Below, piece after piece: positions 10,693-23,160 of a stretch of 64,000 nt of DNA. Position numbers and translations under genes: made by a program. This DNA comes from Sindora glabra. Lineage: Eukaryota; Streptophyta; Magnoliopsida; Fabales; Fabaceae. Position 1 is the stretch's first letter. The number at the start of each line of letters is the position of its first letter. The notes under the pieces were generated by a model, which saw only the letters and a program-made list of their open reading frames with translations, made no database searches and had not been told where the DNA came from. The DNA is taken from NCBI GenBank assembly GCA_020226215.1, contig CM035232.1, positions 17,272,316 to 17,336,315 of the forward strand. The letters are read 5' to 3'.

Positions 10693-11022
10693 TGTTGTAA
10701 AACCAAAAAACACAAAAAATAAAAAGAAAAACCAGAGCAAAAATGCAGAGGAGGAAGTATTACAGCAAAAGCCAATATTTCATTTATATTTTTGCCTTAT
10801 ATATATGCAAAAAATTGGTATAATGACAAACAATAGCCCATGCTTGAAATCATACTTAGGCATGGCTGTTTGAATAACTTTTCTATCTAAATTGTGCTAC
10901 ATCAAAAATATAGTATTCAGCCATATTAAAAATACACTCAACAATAAAAAATTAAACTTAATTATTTTAACAAAACATATGAACTAATTTGAATATTAAA
11001 GAATAATCTCAAAATTCTAACA
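10693..11022 (-). repeat. 5' LTR of the copia element
   Basis: Begins TGTTGTAAAACC and ends TTCTAACA. It is followed by AATAT, the right copy of the target duplication. Confidence 0.92.
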
Positions 11023-11112
11023 AATATAACCGCATCACTAAAATAATTTATACATGTGTGTATAAGATTTAAGCTTATTAAGGAATTATTCTCAAGAAGA
11101 ATGGCAAAGACC

Positions 11113-12990
11113 TTCTCAACGGAAGAATAGGATACTCTCTTCAAAAGCAAATAAAAATTGAATAAAGCGCCAGTTTCTCATTCGACTAACAGGGAGCCAA
11201 GTTCTAGCCCTTCATCTCCATTACACACACTAGCTAAAAGTTACAAAGACCACTTGGTTGGAATTATTTGAGGAGGCTATGAAAGAGTATTTTTTTTCTA
11301 AGAAGAAGAAGGTGAGTATGACTGATCCTGAACAAATGATCAATGAAAGTGAAGTGACTTTTAATCTTCTTAATAGTTTGAAAAGCAAAATTTATGAATG
11401 ATGGAGCAGCACTTTTATTGGCAAAGTATTTAGAAAAAAGGTTAGTTATCAATATCTAGACTTCCAAACCAGAGCTTTATGGCAACCAAAAAGTAAACTT
11501 ATCATTTTAGAAGTGGGTAACAATTTTTTCATATTTAAATTTGAACTACAATCTAATTATTATAAAGTGCTAAGTGGGGGGCCCTAGTTTATACTAAATC
11601 ACTTTTTGGCCCTCCATCGATGGGAGCCATTTTTTAAACCCTCTTCAGCTAAATTAACATCCATTGCAATATGGATTTGATTCCCTGAGCTTCCAGTGGA
11701 ATTGTATCATCTGTATGATTTACCGTAAATTGCAAAAAAGATAGGTCTAGTATTAAAAGTAAATACTCACACTTGCTTAGGAGACAAAAGCAAGTATGTT
11801 AAAGTTTGTGTACAGATCAACCCAAATAAATAGTTGATTTGTACAATACATATTAGAAACTTTAAATAGGTGATTCTTTATGAAGGCCTAAACAAGGTGT
11901 GTTTTTTATGTAGGAGAATTGAGCATCAATGTCAAATTTTCCCTTATGTTAACTCACCAGAGAATGTCTTAGATCCTTCCATCCCTGCATATTATGAGCA
12001 GGAAAAATAGAAAAAGACACAGAGAAAACAAAAAACCAGTCTTAGGGAGCGAAGTCTCTTAGAATCCAGTGTGCCAAATCATGAGTGGTTCCTAAGCAGC
12101 TAACGTGGATGAGTATGGACCATGGGTTTGATTGAAAGACATAGGAATAAGCAACTTAAAAATTAGATTGGCAAAATAGCCTAGATTAATGGTAGACAAG
12201 CATAACAATAGGTCTAAAAAATTGGGCCAAATACGGATGTACAAGTGGGTGTACAAGCGAGTGTTACTAAATCTGATAGAAAATTATCTTCTTGAAAACT
12301 AAATAGTCAGTAGAGCCTCAAGAAGGAAGAGATGGTAGTGGATGAGTTTCCTATTTTATTAAACTTTTCCAACACTCTGGCATTAGTTCACAATGTTTCA
12401 CCATCCACAGATTTCAACCCTAGCCCTTTACTAGAGAATAGAGTCCTCCAGAAGCAACTTTTCCTCCTCGACAATGGAAGAAGTCAACCAAGTTCAGAAT
12501 CTACAAAAGGTGATTTAGGGTTATGAATGTCAAGGAAGAGTGAGGGAGATATCAGAGGATCTCCTGGAGTGGATAACTTTGAATCCAACTCACCTACTAT
12601 TAGACTTCAACTCGGAGCATGCAATAGCACTAAAGAATTTGAAATCATTTAAGCACCTCTAAAATAGTTTAAATCTTGTTCCCCTAAAGGAAGAGAGTGT
12701 CAATCTACTAATCCTACCATCAATCATCCATATGGATGACACTCCTAGTTGGAGAGCCCTGGAGCCAATCTAAATCTGCTTAGGCCTAACAAACTGCCCT
12801 TGCTAATGTCTCCCTCCAATCCATTTCATGTAGTAGCTTAGAAAACCTAGTAGGAAATGATACAATTGAAGAAATTTTCTCTGGGTCTAGACTCAATCAC
12901 ACTAACCTTCAAAAGAGGGAACTTAGAACTTTAGCTCATAGCAATGGACCCACAAATATTACAATGTCAGATAACCATGAACAATTTAGT
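11113..12990 (+). pseudogene. LINE ORF1 (RNA-binding protein) remnant
   Basis: Scattered frames carry the plant LINE ORF1 pattern: SEVTFNLLNSLKSKIYE, then IAIWI.FPELPVELYHLYDL near 11660-11725, then a knuckle-like CFLCRRIEHQC near 11900-11940. The knuckle has lost glycines and its last cysteine position compared with the usual CX2CX4HX4C. The later part (12.0-13.0 kb) is low in recognisable motifs, as is usual for this ORF. Many stops are present. Confidence 0.7.
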
Positions 12991-13089
12991 CATGATGGAC
13001 TGGAAGCTGTTTGGATGGATCCTAGTCTAAGTAACCTTTCATCCTAAAGGTTTACCTAAGCAATCTAGCAAATTGTTTCAAACAAACAT

Positions 13090-13830
13090 TCAATCTATTA
13101 TAGAGGCATCTAACTTTGGTATTTTAGTGTGGAATGTTCAACAAGTCTAATATCTGGATTTTAAGTTGTTGGTTAGAAAAAATGTTAAAATCCTCATTTT
13201 GATTGAAACTAGCTTAGATGGAGATTGAGTCAGGGAGCTAGGAGCATCGCTGCCTTTCTCTCATATGAAGCATACAAATACCATTGGCTATGCTAGCGGC
13301 ATTTAGCTCTAATGGAATCATGAAGAAGTTCAAGTTGACATAGTCAACAAGTCTAAGCAAGAAATATATATCATTATTAAGGTACCTCCCACTTCACCTT
13401 CCTAACTTTTAAGTAGTATTTATGCTAGTCTTAAATTAGCAAATCGTAAAGTTTTATAGGATAATCTTAAAGTAGTGCCAAATAATCATTCACTCCTTTA
13501 GTTAATGCTGAGCGATTTCAATGAAATTTCTTATCAATCTGAGAAATTTGGTAGAGCTCCTGTTGATTCATATAAAGCTATTTTATTTAAGGATTGCTTA
13601 GACTATTGTAATTTAATTGATATAGGGCTTGTGGAATCTTTTTTTACTTAGACAAATTATAGGAAAAGTAACCAATTAATTATGGAAAGACTTAACCAAG
13701 TTGTTTGTAATTATGCTTGGCATTTATAATACCTAAAAGCTAAAATTTTTCATTTGTCTCACATTATTTCTAACCATTGTCTTGTTCTTGTTAAGCTTAA
13801 TCCTAGGTTGTTTCATAAGTTAGATAGACC
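13090..13830 (+). pseudogene. LINE endonuclease domain remnant
   Basis: The start of ORF2 is recognisable as FGILVWNVQ near 13115, followed by KILILIETSLDGD, LPFSHMKHTNTIGYASG and IYIIIKVPPTSPS. A degraded catalytic-loop motif MLSDFNEISYQSEKFG lies near 13510; the family form is GDFNEI, so Gly has become Ser. This domain is the apurinic-type nuclease that nicks target DNA. Several Trp positions are now stops. Confidence 0.75.
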
Positions 13831-14429
13831 TTTTCATTTTGAAACTCACTAATTAACCCATCCTAACCTTCCTAACATAGTTAACTCCTGTTAGTCCTGT
13901 AATCTATCCCTATATTATGCTACTCAAGATTTTATTAATTATATTAAGTAGTGGAATGTTCATATTTTTGGTAATGTCTTTAGAAAGAAAAAGAAAAGAG
14001 TTCTAGCTAGACTTAAAGGTGTTCAAAATCAAATGAGTGTCAATAAATCTGAATCCTTTTTTAGGCTTGATAAAGCCCTTCAAAATGAGTTAGTAGATAT
14101 CTTGAGACAAGAGGAGTAATTATAGGCTTTAAAATCTAGGTTAGATTAGATTTCAAATGGAGATAGAAATACTCATATATATCATCTATCCACTATTATA
14201 AGAAGGAAGAAAAATAGGAATGAAGCTTTGAAAAACCAAGTTAGAAATTAAATGCACAACCCTATTGAGATTTAGAACTATGTCTTTGAAACCTTCAATG
14301 AGAGATTTAGATCATCCTAAGAGGTCTCTTTTCTTAGGGGAACTAAACCAAATGGATGGTATAAATACTTAGATACTTATTTTAAGGATTCTCTTGCTAA
14401 GGTTCCAAATAAAAGGGAAATAAGGGTGG

Positions 14430-15560
14430 CTTTAAAAATCAAAAAGCAAATAAAGCTCTTAGACCTGATGGTTTTCATCCTGATTTTTATCAAAGGTTTT
14501 GGAATTTGATTAAATCTTTTGTTACAAGCTATGTTCAACAAGTTTTCCTTTCCCTTTCAATCCCTAGTTAGATAAACAATACCTTCATAGTTTGGATTCC
14601 CAAAAATTCTTCCCATGAAACTTTAAATAGTTTTCACCCCATTAGTTTATGTAATATGATTTTGAAAATAATTTCTAAAGTTATTATGGAAAGAATGAAG
14701 CCTTTTCTCAATCACCTAGTCTCTCCTATCTCTCAGGCCAATGGATAATATCATAATTTTGATAGAACTAGTTCATACTACAGATAGATCAAAGGCTAAA
14801 GTAGGTATATGATTTTGAAATTAGATATGGAAAAAGCATATCACTTTATATAATGGGGTTTCATTAGATAGGCTAAACTTCATTAAATTGGTCATGAGTA
14901 TTATGTCTTGGGCATCTTACCAAATTTTGTTTAATGGAGGAAAGCTAAATACTTTATATCCTTGCAGGTGACTAAGATAAGGAGACCCTCTATCCCTTTA
15001 TCTTTTCATATTATGTATGGAGTATTTGCATGTCTTAATTGAGCAAAGCTGTAGTAAAAAAAAAACTAGGATCCAATCAAATCTAGTAAACATAGTATCA
15101 GCTTTTCCTCTTTATTTTAAGCTAATGATGTTGTTTTGGGTGCTCGTGCTAATTTGAAAACTATCAATCTATTAATCAAGTCTTAGCTCATTTTGCTTCA
15201 ATATCAGGATTGAAGGTTAATAAAGATAAATCTAGAGTTTATTCCTCTAGAAATATTGACATGAATCTCAGAGATAGACTTAATAAAGAATATAACATAG
15301 TAGGAGGTTGGGTAAATATCTAGGTATGGAAATTAAAAATAATAGCAGGTCTATTGACTTCACTTTCATAATAGATAGACTTAGAGAAAGAATAAATAGT
15401 TAAAGGACAAATCATTTGTCTTCAATTGGCAGAGTGATTCTTATCAATTCTACTTTGTCAGCCCTCCCTTTATATTACATGAGCTGTTCAAAAATTCCTA
15501 TATCAATTCACAAACAAATAGTTCAAGTCATTAGGAATTTTTTGTAGGGTAATTCTACTA
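14430..15560 (+). pseudogene. LINE reverse transcriptase domain remnant
   Basis: Motifs seen: NKALRPDGFHPDFYQRFWN near 14450, HPISLCNMILKIISKVIMER near 14640, MILKLDMEKAY near 14815, and the active-site region as ANDVVLGARAN near 15125. The canonical sequence at this last point is ADD, so the first catalytic Asp is now Asn. A downstream segment, RLGKYLGMEIKNN, lies near 15310. The domain is catalytically dead from this change alone, and stops add to it. Confidence 0.8.
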
Positions 15561-15989
15561 ACTCAGGAAAAACTCCCTTGCTAAACTGGAATATTATTAC
15601 CTTACGTAAGTTTGATGGAGGTTTGGGAATTAATGACCCTTCCATGATGAATTTAGCTTATCTAACAAAGTTAGCCTAAACATTTATTTAAAATGATACT
15701 TATCTATAGGTTAAAGTTCTAAGGGCTAAATATCTTCACTCTAAGACTCATGTACAACATATAATAAGAAAAGATACTTCCCACAATTGAAAAGCCCTGA
15801 ATCAATGAAAGAGATTATTCATCAGGGAATTAAATGGTTATAGGAAATGGCATTCAAGTCAATTTCTAGACAAATAGGTGGCTTGATGAAGGGACTTTGA
15901 GATCTCTTATCAAAGGCCCTCTTCCTAAATTTTCATAAGGCTAATGTGTTAAAGAGCTAATTAGATATGGTTTTTAGGATTTTAGCCTC

Positions 15990-16400
15990 TTCCTTATGGA
16001 ATTGCCTGCTAATTTAGCCTCCTTGATCCTAAGAACCCCTTTTTGCTTAACTAATAAGAATGATAAAATGATTTGGAGTTTATCCAAATTTGGTTCTTGT
16101 ACTATGAAAAGTGTCTATCTTCTTGTTAAAAATGACTATAATAAAAGATCTAGCTGGAATTTTTTTTGGATTTGGAAAGCTAACACATATCCTAAAATTC
16201 GATTTTTTCTTTGGCTTTTGTCATGGAACCGTCTTCCCATAAGGGAGTTGTTAATTCAAAGAGGTATGAACATTCCTTCCAACTATGTCTTTTGTAATAC
16301 TAGGATAAGTAACAGTAGCCACATATTCTAAGAATGTCCCTTTACTATGATGTTTTGGCATCCACTCCCTCTACTTGATTCATGGTCAAATACCTTGCAC
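15990..16400 (+). pseudogene. LINE zinc-binding (zf-RVT type) region
   Basis: The 111-residue frame at 15996-16331 contains WSLSKFGSCTMKSVYLLV, then WIWKANTYPKIRFFLWLLSW and RLPIRELLIQRGM, then a cysteine/histidine stretch around NYVFCNTRISNSSHIF. This is the domain that follows reverse transcriptase in plant LINEs. It ends at a stop where the family continues ECPF. Confidence 0.78.
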
Positions 16401-16664
16401 CTTGACTTTTCCCTATGGTTACAAACAAACTTAACCTCCAATCAATTGAGTTACAATAGTTTAGATAAATGGGTCATAATTTTTGCCTTTCCTCTTTAGA
16501 ATTTATGGTTATTCAAAAACAAAAAATTGTTTGAAAATTACAAGAGTAGTATTAATTTGAAAGTCATTACTTTAAGTAAAGCCTGTGAATATTGGGTTGT
16601 TATAGCAATCTCAAATAAACCATTTAGTAGGTAGGTGATGAATATTGGTTAAGAACCTCCTACT

Positions 16665-17089
16665 TTAAGCTATTACAAATTAAATACAAATGGTACTTCC
16701 AAAAGCAACCCAGGTCCAACTCCTGGTGCTGTAATAATTAGACACTGAAAAGGCAACTGAGTTGTGGGATGCTCGAAGGGATTGAGAAAATGTTCAAATT
16801 TTATAGCTAAACTTATGGGATTGAGATATGGTTTGCATCTAACTAAGAACAAGGGCCTTCTTCTAATGGTAATTAAATTAGATACTCTTTCAGTTATAAT
16901 GTCTATAAATAATAGTGTTGTTAATGCTTCTTGTGCTACTGTCAGCTTGGTTGAGGAGTGCAAAGAGCTTTTTCAGCAAATGGGCAACTGGCAAATCAAA
17001 TATATATACAAGGAAGCCAACAAAGTTGCTGTTGCTGATTTTGTTACTAAGAGTGCTGTTAATACCAGTAACATTATAAATATTTTGTA
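16665..17089 (+). pseudogene. LINE C-terminal RNase H domain remnant
   Basis: The pattern LNTNGTSKSNPGP near 16680 corresponds to the first RNase H strand, where the catalytic Asp is now Asn. The helix KCSNFIAKLMGLRYGL has Lys where the catalytic Glu is expected. VEECKELFQQMGNWQIKYIY and KEANKVAVADFVTKSA follow, with the stop at 17087-17089. Two of the acidic active-site positions are changed by G-to-A transitions, so the domain is inactive. Confidence 0.8.
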
Positions 17090-17226
17090 ATCCCCACTAG
17101 CAGGAGTGGATGTACTCCAATACTATGACAGAAGGAACATTTCTGTTCCAAGATTTTTGTAACTCTGTTGCTCTTTTATTGTAATTCCTTCCTTTACCAA
17201 AAAAAAAAAAAAGGTTATTAAGGAAT

Positions 17227-18089
17227 GAGGAATGAAAAAATAATTTATTGGAATCCAACTCTTGATCTGCACCTTGGATTTTTTCTTGATACTGATGTTA
17301 GTATCACTTCAATTACTTTTGCACAGTCAACCATCTAAATAGAGAAGTGGGGTCTGCTCCAGATAAGATGCCGAGTTTGCTAGTTTTTGAGGTGCTGAAC
17401 AATGCATCAGAACAGCTGTAGCCTGCAAATGCTTCTGTTGCAGTGATGCAGAAATTGGTTGTTTCAGTTAACTACAAACCACCATCTGACCACCCCATGT
17501 GTGCAGATTCTTTTGTTCAATAATTACAAGTTTGAACAAATTCTCTACAAATAAAAGATTCCAGAGACTTTTGGAAAAGAGCAGTTACTATCACCAATTG
17601 GGTTCAGTTCAATGCTCTCATCAAAGTTGCTGCCCACATGATTATGACCCAAATTTCATTTTCTAATTAATGAGATCGCAGCAAATATTCCAATATTCTT
17701 TTTTTTTTTTTTTTAATCCTGGATCTGAAAAGAGTTTTTAGCTTGATGAAATTGAATGCCCAAATTCACAAAATTTTCAAGCTTAAAAACAATAAAACAA
17801 ATTCATAGAATTGAAGAATGAAAGATATACATGTGCAGATAAGCACACTTCAAAAATACAGAAACAAATCTCAATTAGCATCATTACTACAAATTGAATT
17901 GTTAAACTATAAAAGCAATTAACATTTAACAACCAAATTGACCACTGAACCAGATCATCCATTTGATGATGACCATTGCTTCATCTAATTGTTCAGAAAC
18001 TAGGAACCAAGAATAAAGATATAAAAAAATAGGAAAACTAAAAAAAAATAAATAAAGATTATTTTCTGAAACCTTTAATAAAGCACTGA
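17227..18089. other. Flank of small gene copy 2; unassigned
   Basis: Sequence downstream of the minus-strand gene at 18090-18419. A T run is at about 17699-17714. A partly open plus-strand frame at 17340-17430 (KMPSLLVFEVLNNASEQL) has no family that I recognise. It may include the 3' UTR of copy 2. Confidence 0.35.
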
Positions 18090-18419
18090 TTAGAAATTAT
18101 ATCCCTGCGGGTCTGAAAAATCTATAGATCCCGATCGAAGCTTTACTGCAACTCCAACCGCAGCCGGAGAAGAAGACGGCGAGGAACCAGTGGAAGCCAC
18201 CAAACTCAAGCTGCCTTCACTCCAGGACCTCCTCATCGGATACGACACATTGCTACAAGTGGCCAACTGTTGCTTGCAATTCTTTTTTCCCGACTTAGTG
18301 TGGAGTGCGCAACCGCAGTTTCGGTGATAAGGCCGCCGCTCGATCTCATTGTCGTGGCCGGATATGCATCCTTCATAGACACAACGGAAAAGACCGTCGG
18401 CGGCCGCCATGTCCCTCAA
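18090..18419 (-). CDS. Small plant protein with ERRPYHRNCGCALH motif (copy 2)
   Basis: A single-exon 109-residue frame. It carries CVYEGCISGHDNEIERRPYH at residues 13-32, continuing RNCGCALH, then a basic stretch with further cysteines and RRSWSEGSLSLVASTGSSPS toward the C-terminus. It is the paralogue of 5871-6188, in the same orientation about 12 kb away. The local GC content is clearly higher than in the surroundings, as expected for a constrained exon. The conserved block has four cysteines and two histidines. Function is unknown to me; there is no signal peptide or membrane segment. The frame is intact, and TATAAAGG lies about 90 bp upstream of the ATG. This copy looks the better preserved of the two. 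Confidence 0.78.
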   Translation of the reverse strand: MRDMAAADGLFRCVYEGCISGHDNEIERRPYHRNCGCALHTKSGKKNCKQQLATCSNVSYPMRRSWSEGSLSLVASTGSSPSSSPAAVGVAVKLRSGSIDFSDPQGYNF

Positions 18420-18504
18420 CTAAGAAGAAGAAGTCCTCGGTTTTGGTCTGCTGGATATTTTACTCTTCTTACTTTAATAGCTGGATTATGTTAATGCGCA
18501 GCGG

Positions 18505-18512
18505 CCTTTATA
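18505..18512 (-). promoter_or_regulatory. TATA box of small gene copy 2
   Basis: TATAAAGG on the minus strand, about 90 bp upstream of the ATG at 18419. A second TATATATA-type match near 18570 is more distant and less likely. Confidence 0.6.
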
Positions 18513-18559
18513 CTTTGGATCTTAAAAAAGGCGGTGGTGGCAATTATAGAATATGGGTA

Positions 18560-21500
18560 TAAGTTGTTATATATAGAAAAGGGTGGAAGCCAGAAATGAA
18601 TAGGTCAGTTGTCGGTAAACGGCATATGCGGCTTGGAAGCGTTGTGGAAGCCGTGTCTTGTGGGTTCAGTTCATAGACCCGGTTTTAGTCTTTAGTGCGT
18701 AGGATGTTTGGCCCATTGTTACATCTTATTGCAGTTTTTACAAACTAAAAGTCTAAAACCCAAAAACTAGGGTTATCCTCGAAGGACCACTCCTAATTTG
18801 GAGAAATCTATATTAGGTTAACTAAAAATGAATTTGATTTCTTGTCGACGGCAAAACTAATTAAGTCTCCATACTTAAGCTAGCAGTGAAGAAGTCTGAC
18901 CCATCTCAATATATTATAATTATAATTATAGTTTTAATTTAATCTATTCATAGCATAAAAAAGGACTAATTATACAATGAAACATCAATTAAAATATGAG
19001 TAATAATATTTATAGAATTTATTTATCTATCATTTTATTTTTTAAATTATTAGAAAAATTTGCAGACCTAGATTTTGTTAGTTTTGTTGGAAGAAATTCT
19101 CCGTTGGAAAAATGAGAGACATATGATTATATATATTAATCAAAATTTTGCAATCCATAGTGGTACAATAATAAGGAAAAGCAATTTTCTCTTTAAAATA
19201 AAAGATATTATTTTTTGCAAGTCTCTATATTTAATATTAAATAAATTAATCATTTTTCTCAATCTTAATATATTATAATTATATTTTTACAAAAAATATT
19301 TTTCATCAAAATAAATGAACCATTAATTATTTCTATTACAAATTCAAAAAAAAATTCTTGATTTAAAATAGAAAATGAAAGGAGAGTGAAGACATGAAAG
19401 TGTAAGTAGGATTACTCTCAAAATATATATGAATCATATTTTTAATAAAATAAAACATTACGACGGCAACTCCTTGGGCCATTATAACTATTCCTTTAGA
19501 CAACAAAAATTATATTAGGTTAACCAAAAAATTTAATTAATATATCTTTTGTTTTGCTGATAAATGTATTTAGAACTAATTAGTTACATATATTATAAGC
19601 AAAAGTTAAAATAAGGGTCGTTTTACCCACAAGAAACTCCAAGATGACCACTTCCTCAAGTAAAACAATTTTGATTTTAGACAACTTTGTCTTGGTTGAC
19701 CGAAAATCAAATTGTTTTTCTTCGGATGATCTAACTGTATTTAGCACAAAATGGAGTTATATTGCCCTGCTTGATTATAGACAATTGGAGAGAACCGAAA
19801 GCAATCATCCTGTTTCTTATAGTTAGTTGTTTTTGTGTTATACACGTTTATATTAGGGTCATAGTTTCCAAGTCTTTTTCTAGATGCACATACTAATAAT
19901 CTTGAGATTTTCGGATGGTTTTTGTTTGAGCAGAAGAAGAGGAGAGAGTAATTTTAGGAGAAAGATAAATATAATATTTTATTGAAATGATAAATTTTAA
20001 TAAAATTTCATATATTTTAGAATAAAAATTATATTTTATTTTTTGAAAATAATAAAAAAGAAGAAGAAAAGGATGTAAATCCATTTTATGAATTTAATGG
20101 GAACAAAGTAAACGGGAGCAGAGCATGAGGATCATCTTCTCTGGTACCTTTCTACCCATTTGGAATAGAAGATGGTCGTAAAGAAAGATATATATATATA
20201 TATATATTTGTATCCTTATTTTTTTTAAAAAAATGATAGAAAATATAAAAAAGGAAAAGGATTAGAATTCATTTGAAATTAATTTTTCTATACTTGAATC
20301 CGTTTCATTTAAATACAAATAATTTTCATTTATTTTAAATCAATTTTATTATTTAAATATTATGTTAAAAATAATAATTTTAATTTGTTCATAAATAAAA
20401 TTTTTGTTTGCAATATATTGAAAAGTGAATATAATTTAATTAAAAAGTAGATTTTCATAATGTCATAAAAAAAATGGTATTAGGTAAGAATAAATTTTTT
20501 ATACAACACGTATTTTAACTTTTAAGCTAAATGAAATGAATTATATTAAATTCTTAATCAATTTAATGGATTTTATGACTATATAAATGTAATTAAAAGT
20601 TAGGATTTACCTAAAGGACTTGTCTTTGTGTTTATCCTGAATTTAATCTCAAGACTAAGTAAATTTATAATAATTTAACCACTTCTATCATTATTAAAAA
20701 ATAATTAGAATTTAAATTCCTAAAATTATGAATTTAAAAAAAATTAATTAATTATTATTTATCAAATTTTAAATTCTTGATTTTTTTTTTATCAAATGAT
20801 TGTAAACCCTCAAAGAGTACCTTCAAAATTTAATCCTAAAAGTTAAAATATTAATTACAAATGAAATAAAATAATTTAAATTTAAATACTACTAAAAATA
20901 GAAATAAAGTTTATTAAAAATTACTAAAATATTATTTAAAGTATAAAATATTAAAATTTTATTTTTGACTATTCCATAAGACAAGTGAAATTTAAATTAT
21001 ATTTGATAAGACTAGAAGTTTTGGACCTAACCAGCATATACTGCTTGCCCGAATTTAAAGTTAAACAATTTAGACTAAATTAGATATTATAATAGATAAA
21101 AGTAGGTGAAATTTAAAAAAAAATTAATTATATAGGAAACTATGGGTCGAGACCCATTATCTAATCCTAACTGCAATCTATCCACAAATGCTCCAAAATA
21201 GCTTTGGAGCGACATTGTTCTAAGCATTATTTATAAATGTGTTGTCTGATTATGCTATTTAATTATGGTTATTGTTTTTTAGCATAACCTTCATTGTGAC
21301 CAATTTTCAAAACCTTTTTATAAAAAATGCAATGCTAACTTTTTAATCAAATTTAGCCTTCTTTACTATCAATTATACCCATCCACACCCAATAGTGCCT
21401 ATCAATACCAGTGAGATTTAGGCCCAAGTGAGTAACATAACTTCTGTGGATGATTATAGGTCTAATTTTATAACTTGTAATTTTGGGCTGGTAATTAATT

Positions 21501-21768
21501 TAAAGCTCTTAACTAATTCTAACCACTTAATTTCTAACCCCCAATACTTGATCACATATTCATTGAATTGAGCTCCTTTAAAATATTTCAAGTACATATT
21601 TTAAAAATTAAAATAAAATATTATAATTTTTAATAAAAAAATTAAGTGAGCAAGTGATTATAAATTTAAAAATTATTTTTAAAATAATTATTATTTATTT
21701 ATTTCTTAACCCTCAAATTTTCTACCAAAAATCATAATGTCCATGTAATGACAAACTTTAATGAAAAG
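18560..21768. other. AT-rich intergenic DNA, no gene
   Basis: About 3.2 kb of AT-rich sequence with no frame that I can assign. A short (TA)n run lies at about 20190-20207. A segment at 19220-19310 shares the pattern AATTATATTTTTACAAAAAA with 22320-22385 and 25390-25480. This suggests copies of one small repeat family, with the MITE-like copy at 25213 the clearest. Confidence 0.4.
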
Positions 21769-22052
21769 TAGGAGTGTAAAATAGGTTGTGACTTACAGAG
21801 TGGTCTGCAACCCATTTTTAACTACAGATAATATGAATTAGCTCATCATAGATCTCGATTCGTGATAAACCAACCCGTATCCACCAAATTCATGAACTTT
21901 CAATTAAAAATCATGGATCGACCTATATCCATCATAGGTTTTAAGGGATTTAGACTCCTTAAAATTGAAATCATTTTAAACATGAGTAATATGGATCAAC
22001 CTATCACATGCCCGACCCGTATCTGCACGAGTAAACCCATTTGATAGGCCTA
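21769..22052. mobile_element. hAT-type MITE
   Basis: A 284-bp element whose ends are imperfect inverted repeats (TAGGAGTGTAAAATAGGTT against TAGGCCTATCAAATGGGTT). It is flanked by ATGAAAAG (21761-21768) and ATGAAAGA (22053-22060), which match as 8-bp target duplications with a one-base slip. It contains repeated 'CATGAATTT / GGATCGACC' type subterminal sequence and no transposase. Confidence 0.55.
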
Positions 22053-23160
22053 ATGAAAGATGTGTGGTTCATAACATTATTTAGTTTCTTTAGGAGAGAA
22101 TGTTAAAATAAAAATATGAGATTGAACATGAAATAACATTATGGTTCTATTTACATTATCAGAAAGTTTTTTGTTTAGGAAAATGTCATTTTCATATTTT
22201 GATGAATGAGCGACATGTTATTTATATATTTTATGTAAAATAAATAATACTTAGAGTGATTATGGTGAAAAAAAATATTTTTTTTAAATATTAGGGGATA
22301 TTATTTTTTAAACTCTTTATATTTAATATTAGATAAATAAAATATTTTTTATTTTAATATTTTATAATTATATTTTTATAGAAAAAATATAAAATGCATT
22401 TTTTTAACTTTGGAATGATTGAATTTTATCCCTTCAACTTTGAAAACTTGAAAATCACCCTTTTAAATGATATAAAACTTGGAATTAATACTTACTATTA
22501 ACTTAATTTATCATTTTATCATATTATATAATTTGTTAATAATGTTTTTAAATAAAAACTACAATACTATGATATGTTAATTTATCTTCTTATTTTTCAA
22601 AAATAATTTTTATATTATATAATTAACATGAATTAAATTAGATATATAGATTTTTAATTAAATGCAAAAAATGATAAAATAAATCAATATAATATAATAT
22701 TATGATTGTTGCTAAAAATTTTATTAAAAAATTACGTAATTTAATAAAATAATTAATTAAGTTAACAATGAGTTTTAATTTCAAGTTTGGTGAAGTTTAA
22801 GAAATGGTTTTCAAGTTTCCAAAATAGAAAGGGACAAAATCCAATAACTCTAAAATTGAAAAAGCATTTTACATTTTTTTATTTTTACATAAATTATTTT
22901 TTGTGGAAACAAAGAGAACCTAATAAAAATATAAAAATTTATTCCTACTTTTTAGGGTTAACAATGAACCAAATTAAGCTGAGTTGGACATACTTCTAAC
23001 TCAACTTGATCTAATATTATTCAGCTCATAATTTAGCTTGAATTGAATTTAGATTAAATTTTTTGACTCAAGCTCAACTTGAATTGATCTCAAAGTTAGT
23101 TCAATTTAGTTTAACTTTATAAACTCAAATTAGTGTTAAAAAATCAAACTACAACAAATT

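Larger units (their letters stand above)
7984..11022 (-). mobile_element. Non-autonomous Ty1/copia retrotransposon carrying a host gene fragment
   Basis: Direct repeats of 330 bp (7984-8313 and 10693-11022) begin TGTTGTAAAACC and end TCTAACA. The element is flanked by a perfect 5-bp target duplication, AATAT (7979-7983 and 11023-11027). The primer-binding site and purine tract show minus orientation. The 2.4-kb interior holds a decayed copia gag, the zinc knuckle and the start of the protease/pre-integrase region. Integrase, reverse transcriptase and RNase H are absent. In their place is a segment of the plastid acetyl-CoA carboxylase alpha-carboxyltransferase gene in the same orientation, running up to the purine tract. 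The LTRs show many differences, so the insertion is not recent. Confidence 0.9.
11087..17212 (+). mobile_element. L1-like LINE, apparently full length
   Basis: A 6.1-kb plus-strand non-LTR retrotransposon bounded by a 12-bp direct repeat, TTATTAAGGAAT, at 11075-11086 and 17215-17226. A 14-base A run lies at 17199-17212. The order ORF1, endonuclease, reverse transcriptase, zinc-binding domain, RNase H is that of plant L1-type elements with a C-terminal RNase H. All domains are broken by stops and frameshifts. It inserted only about 50 bp from the right end of the copia element. Confidence 0.88.
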
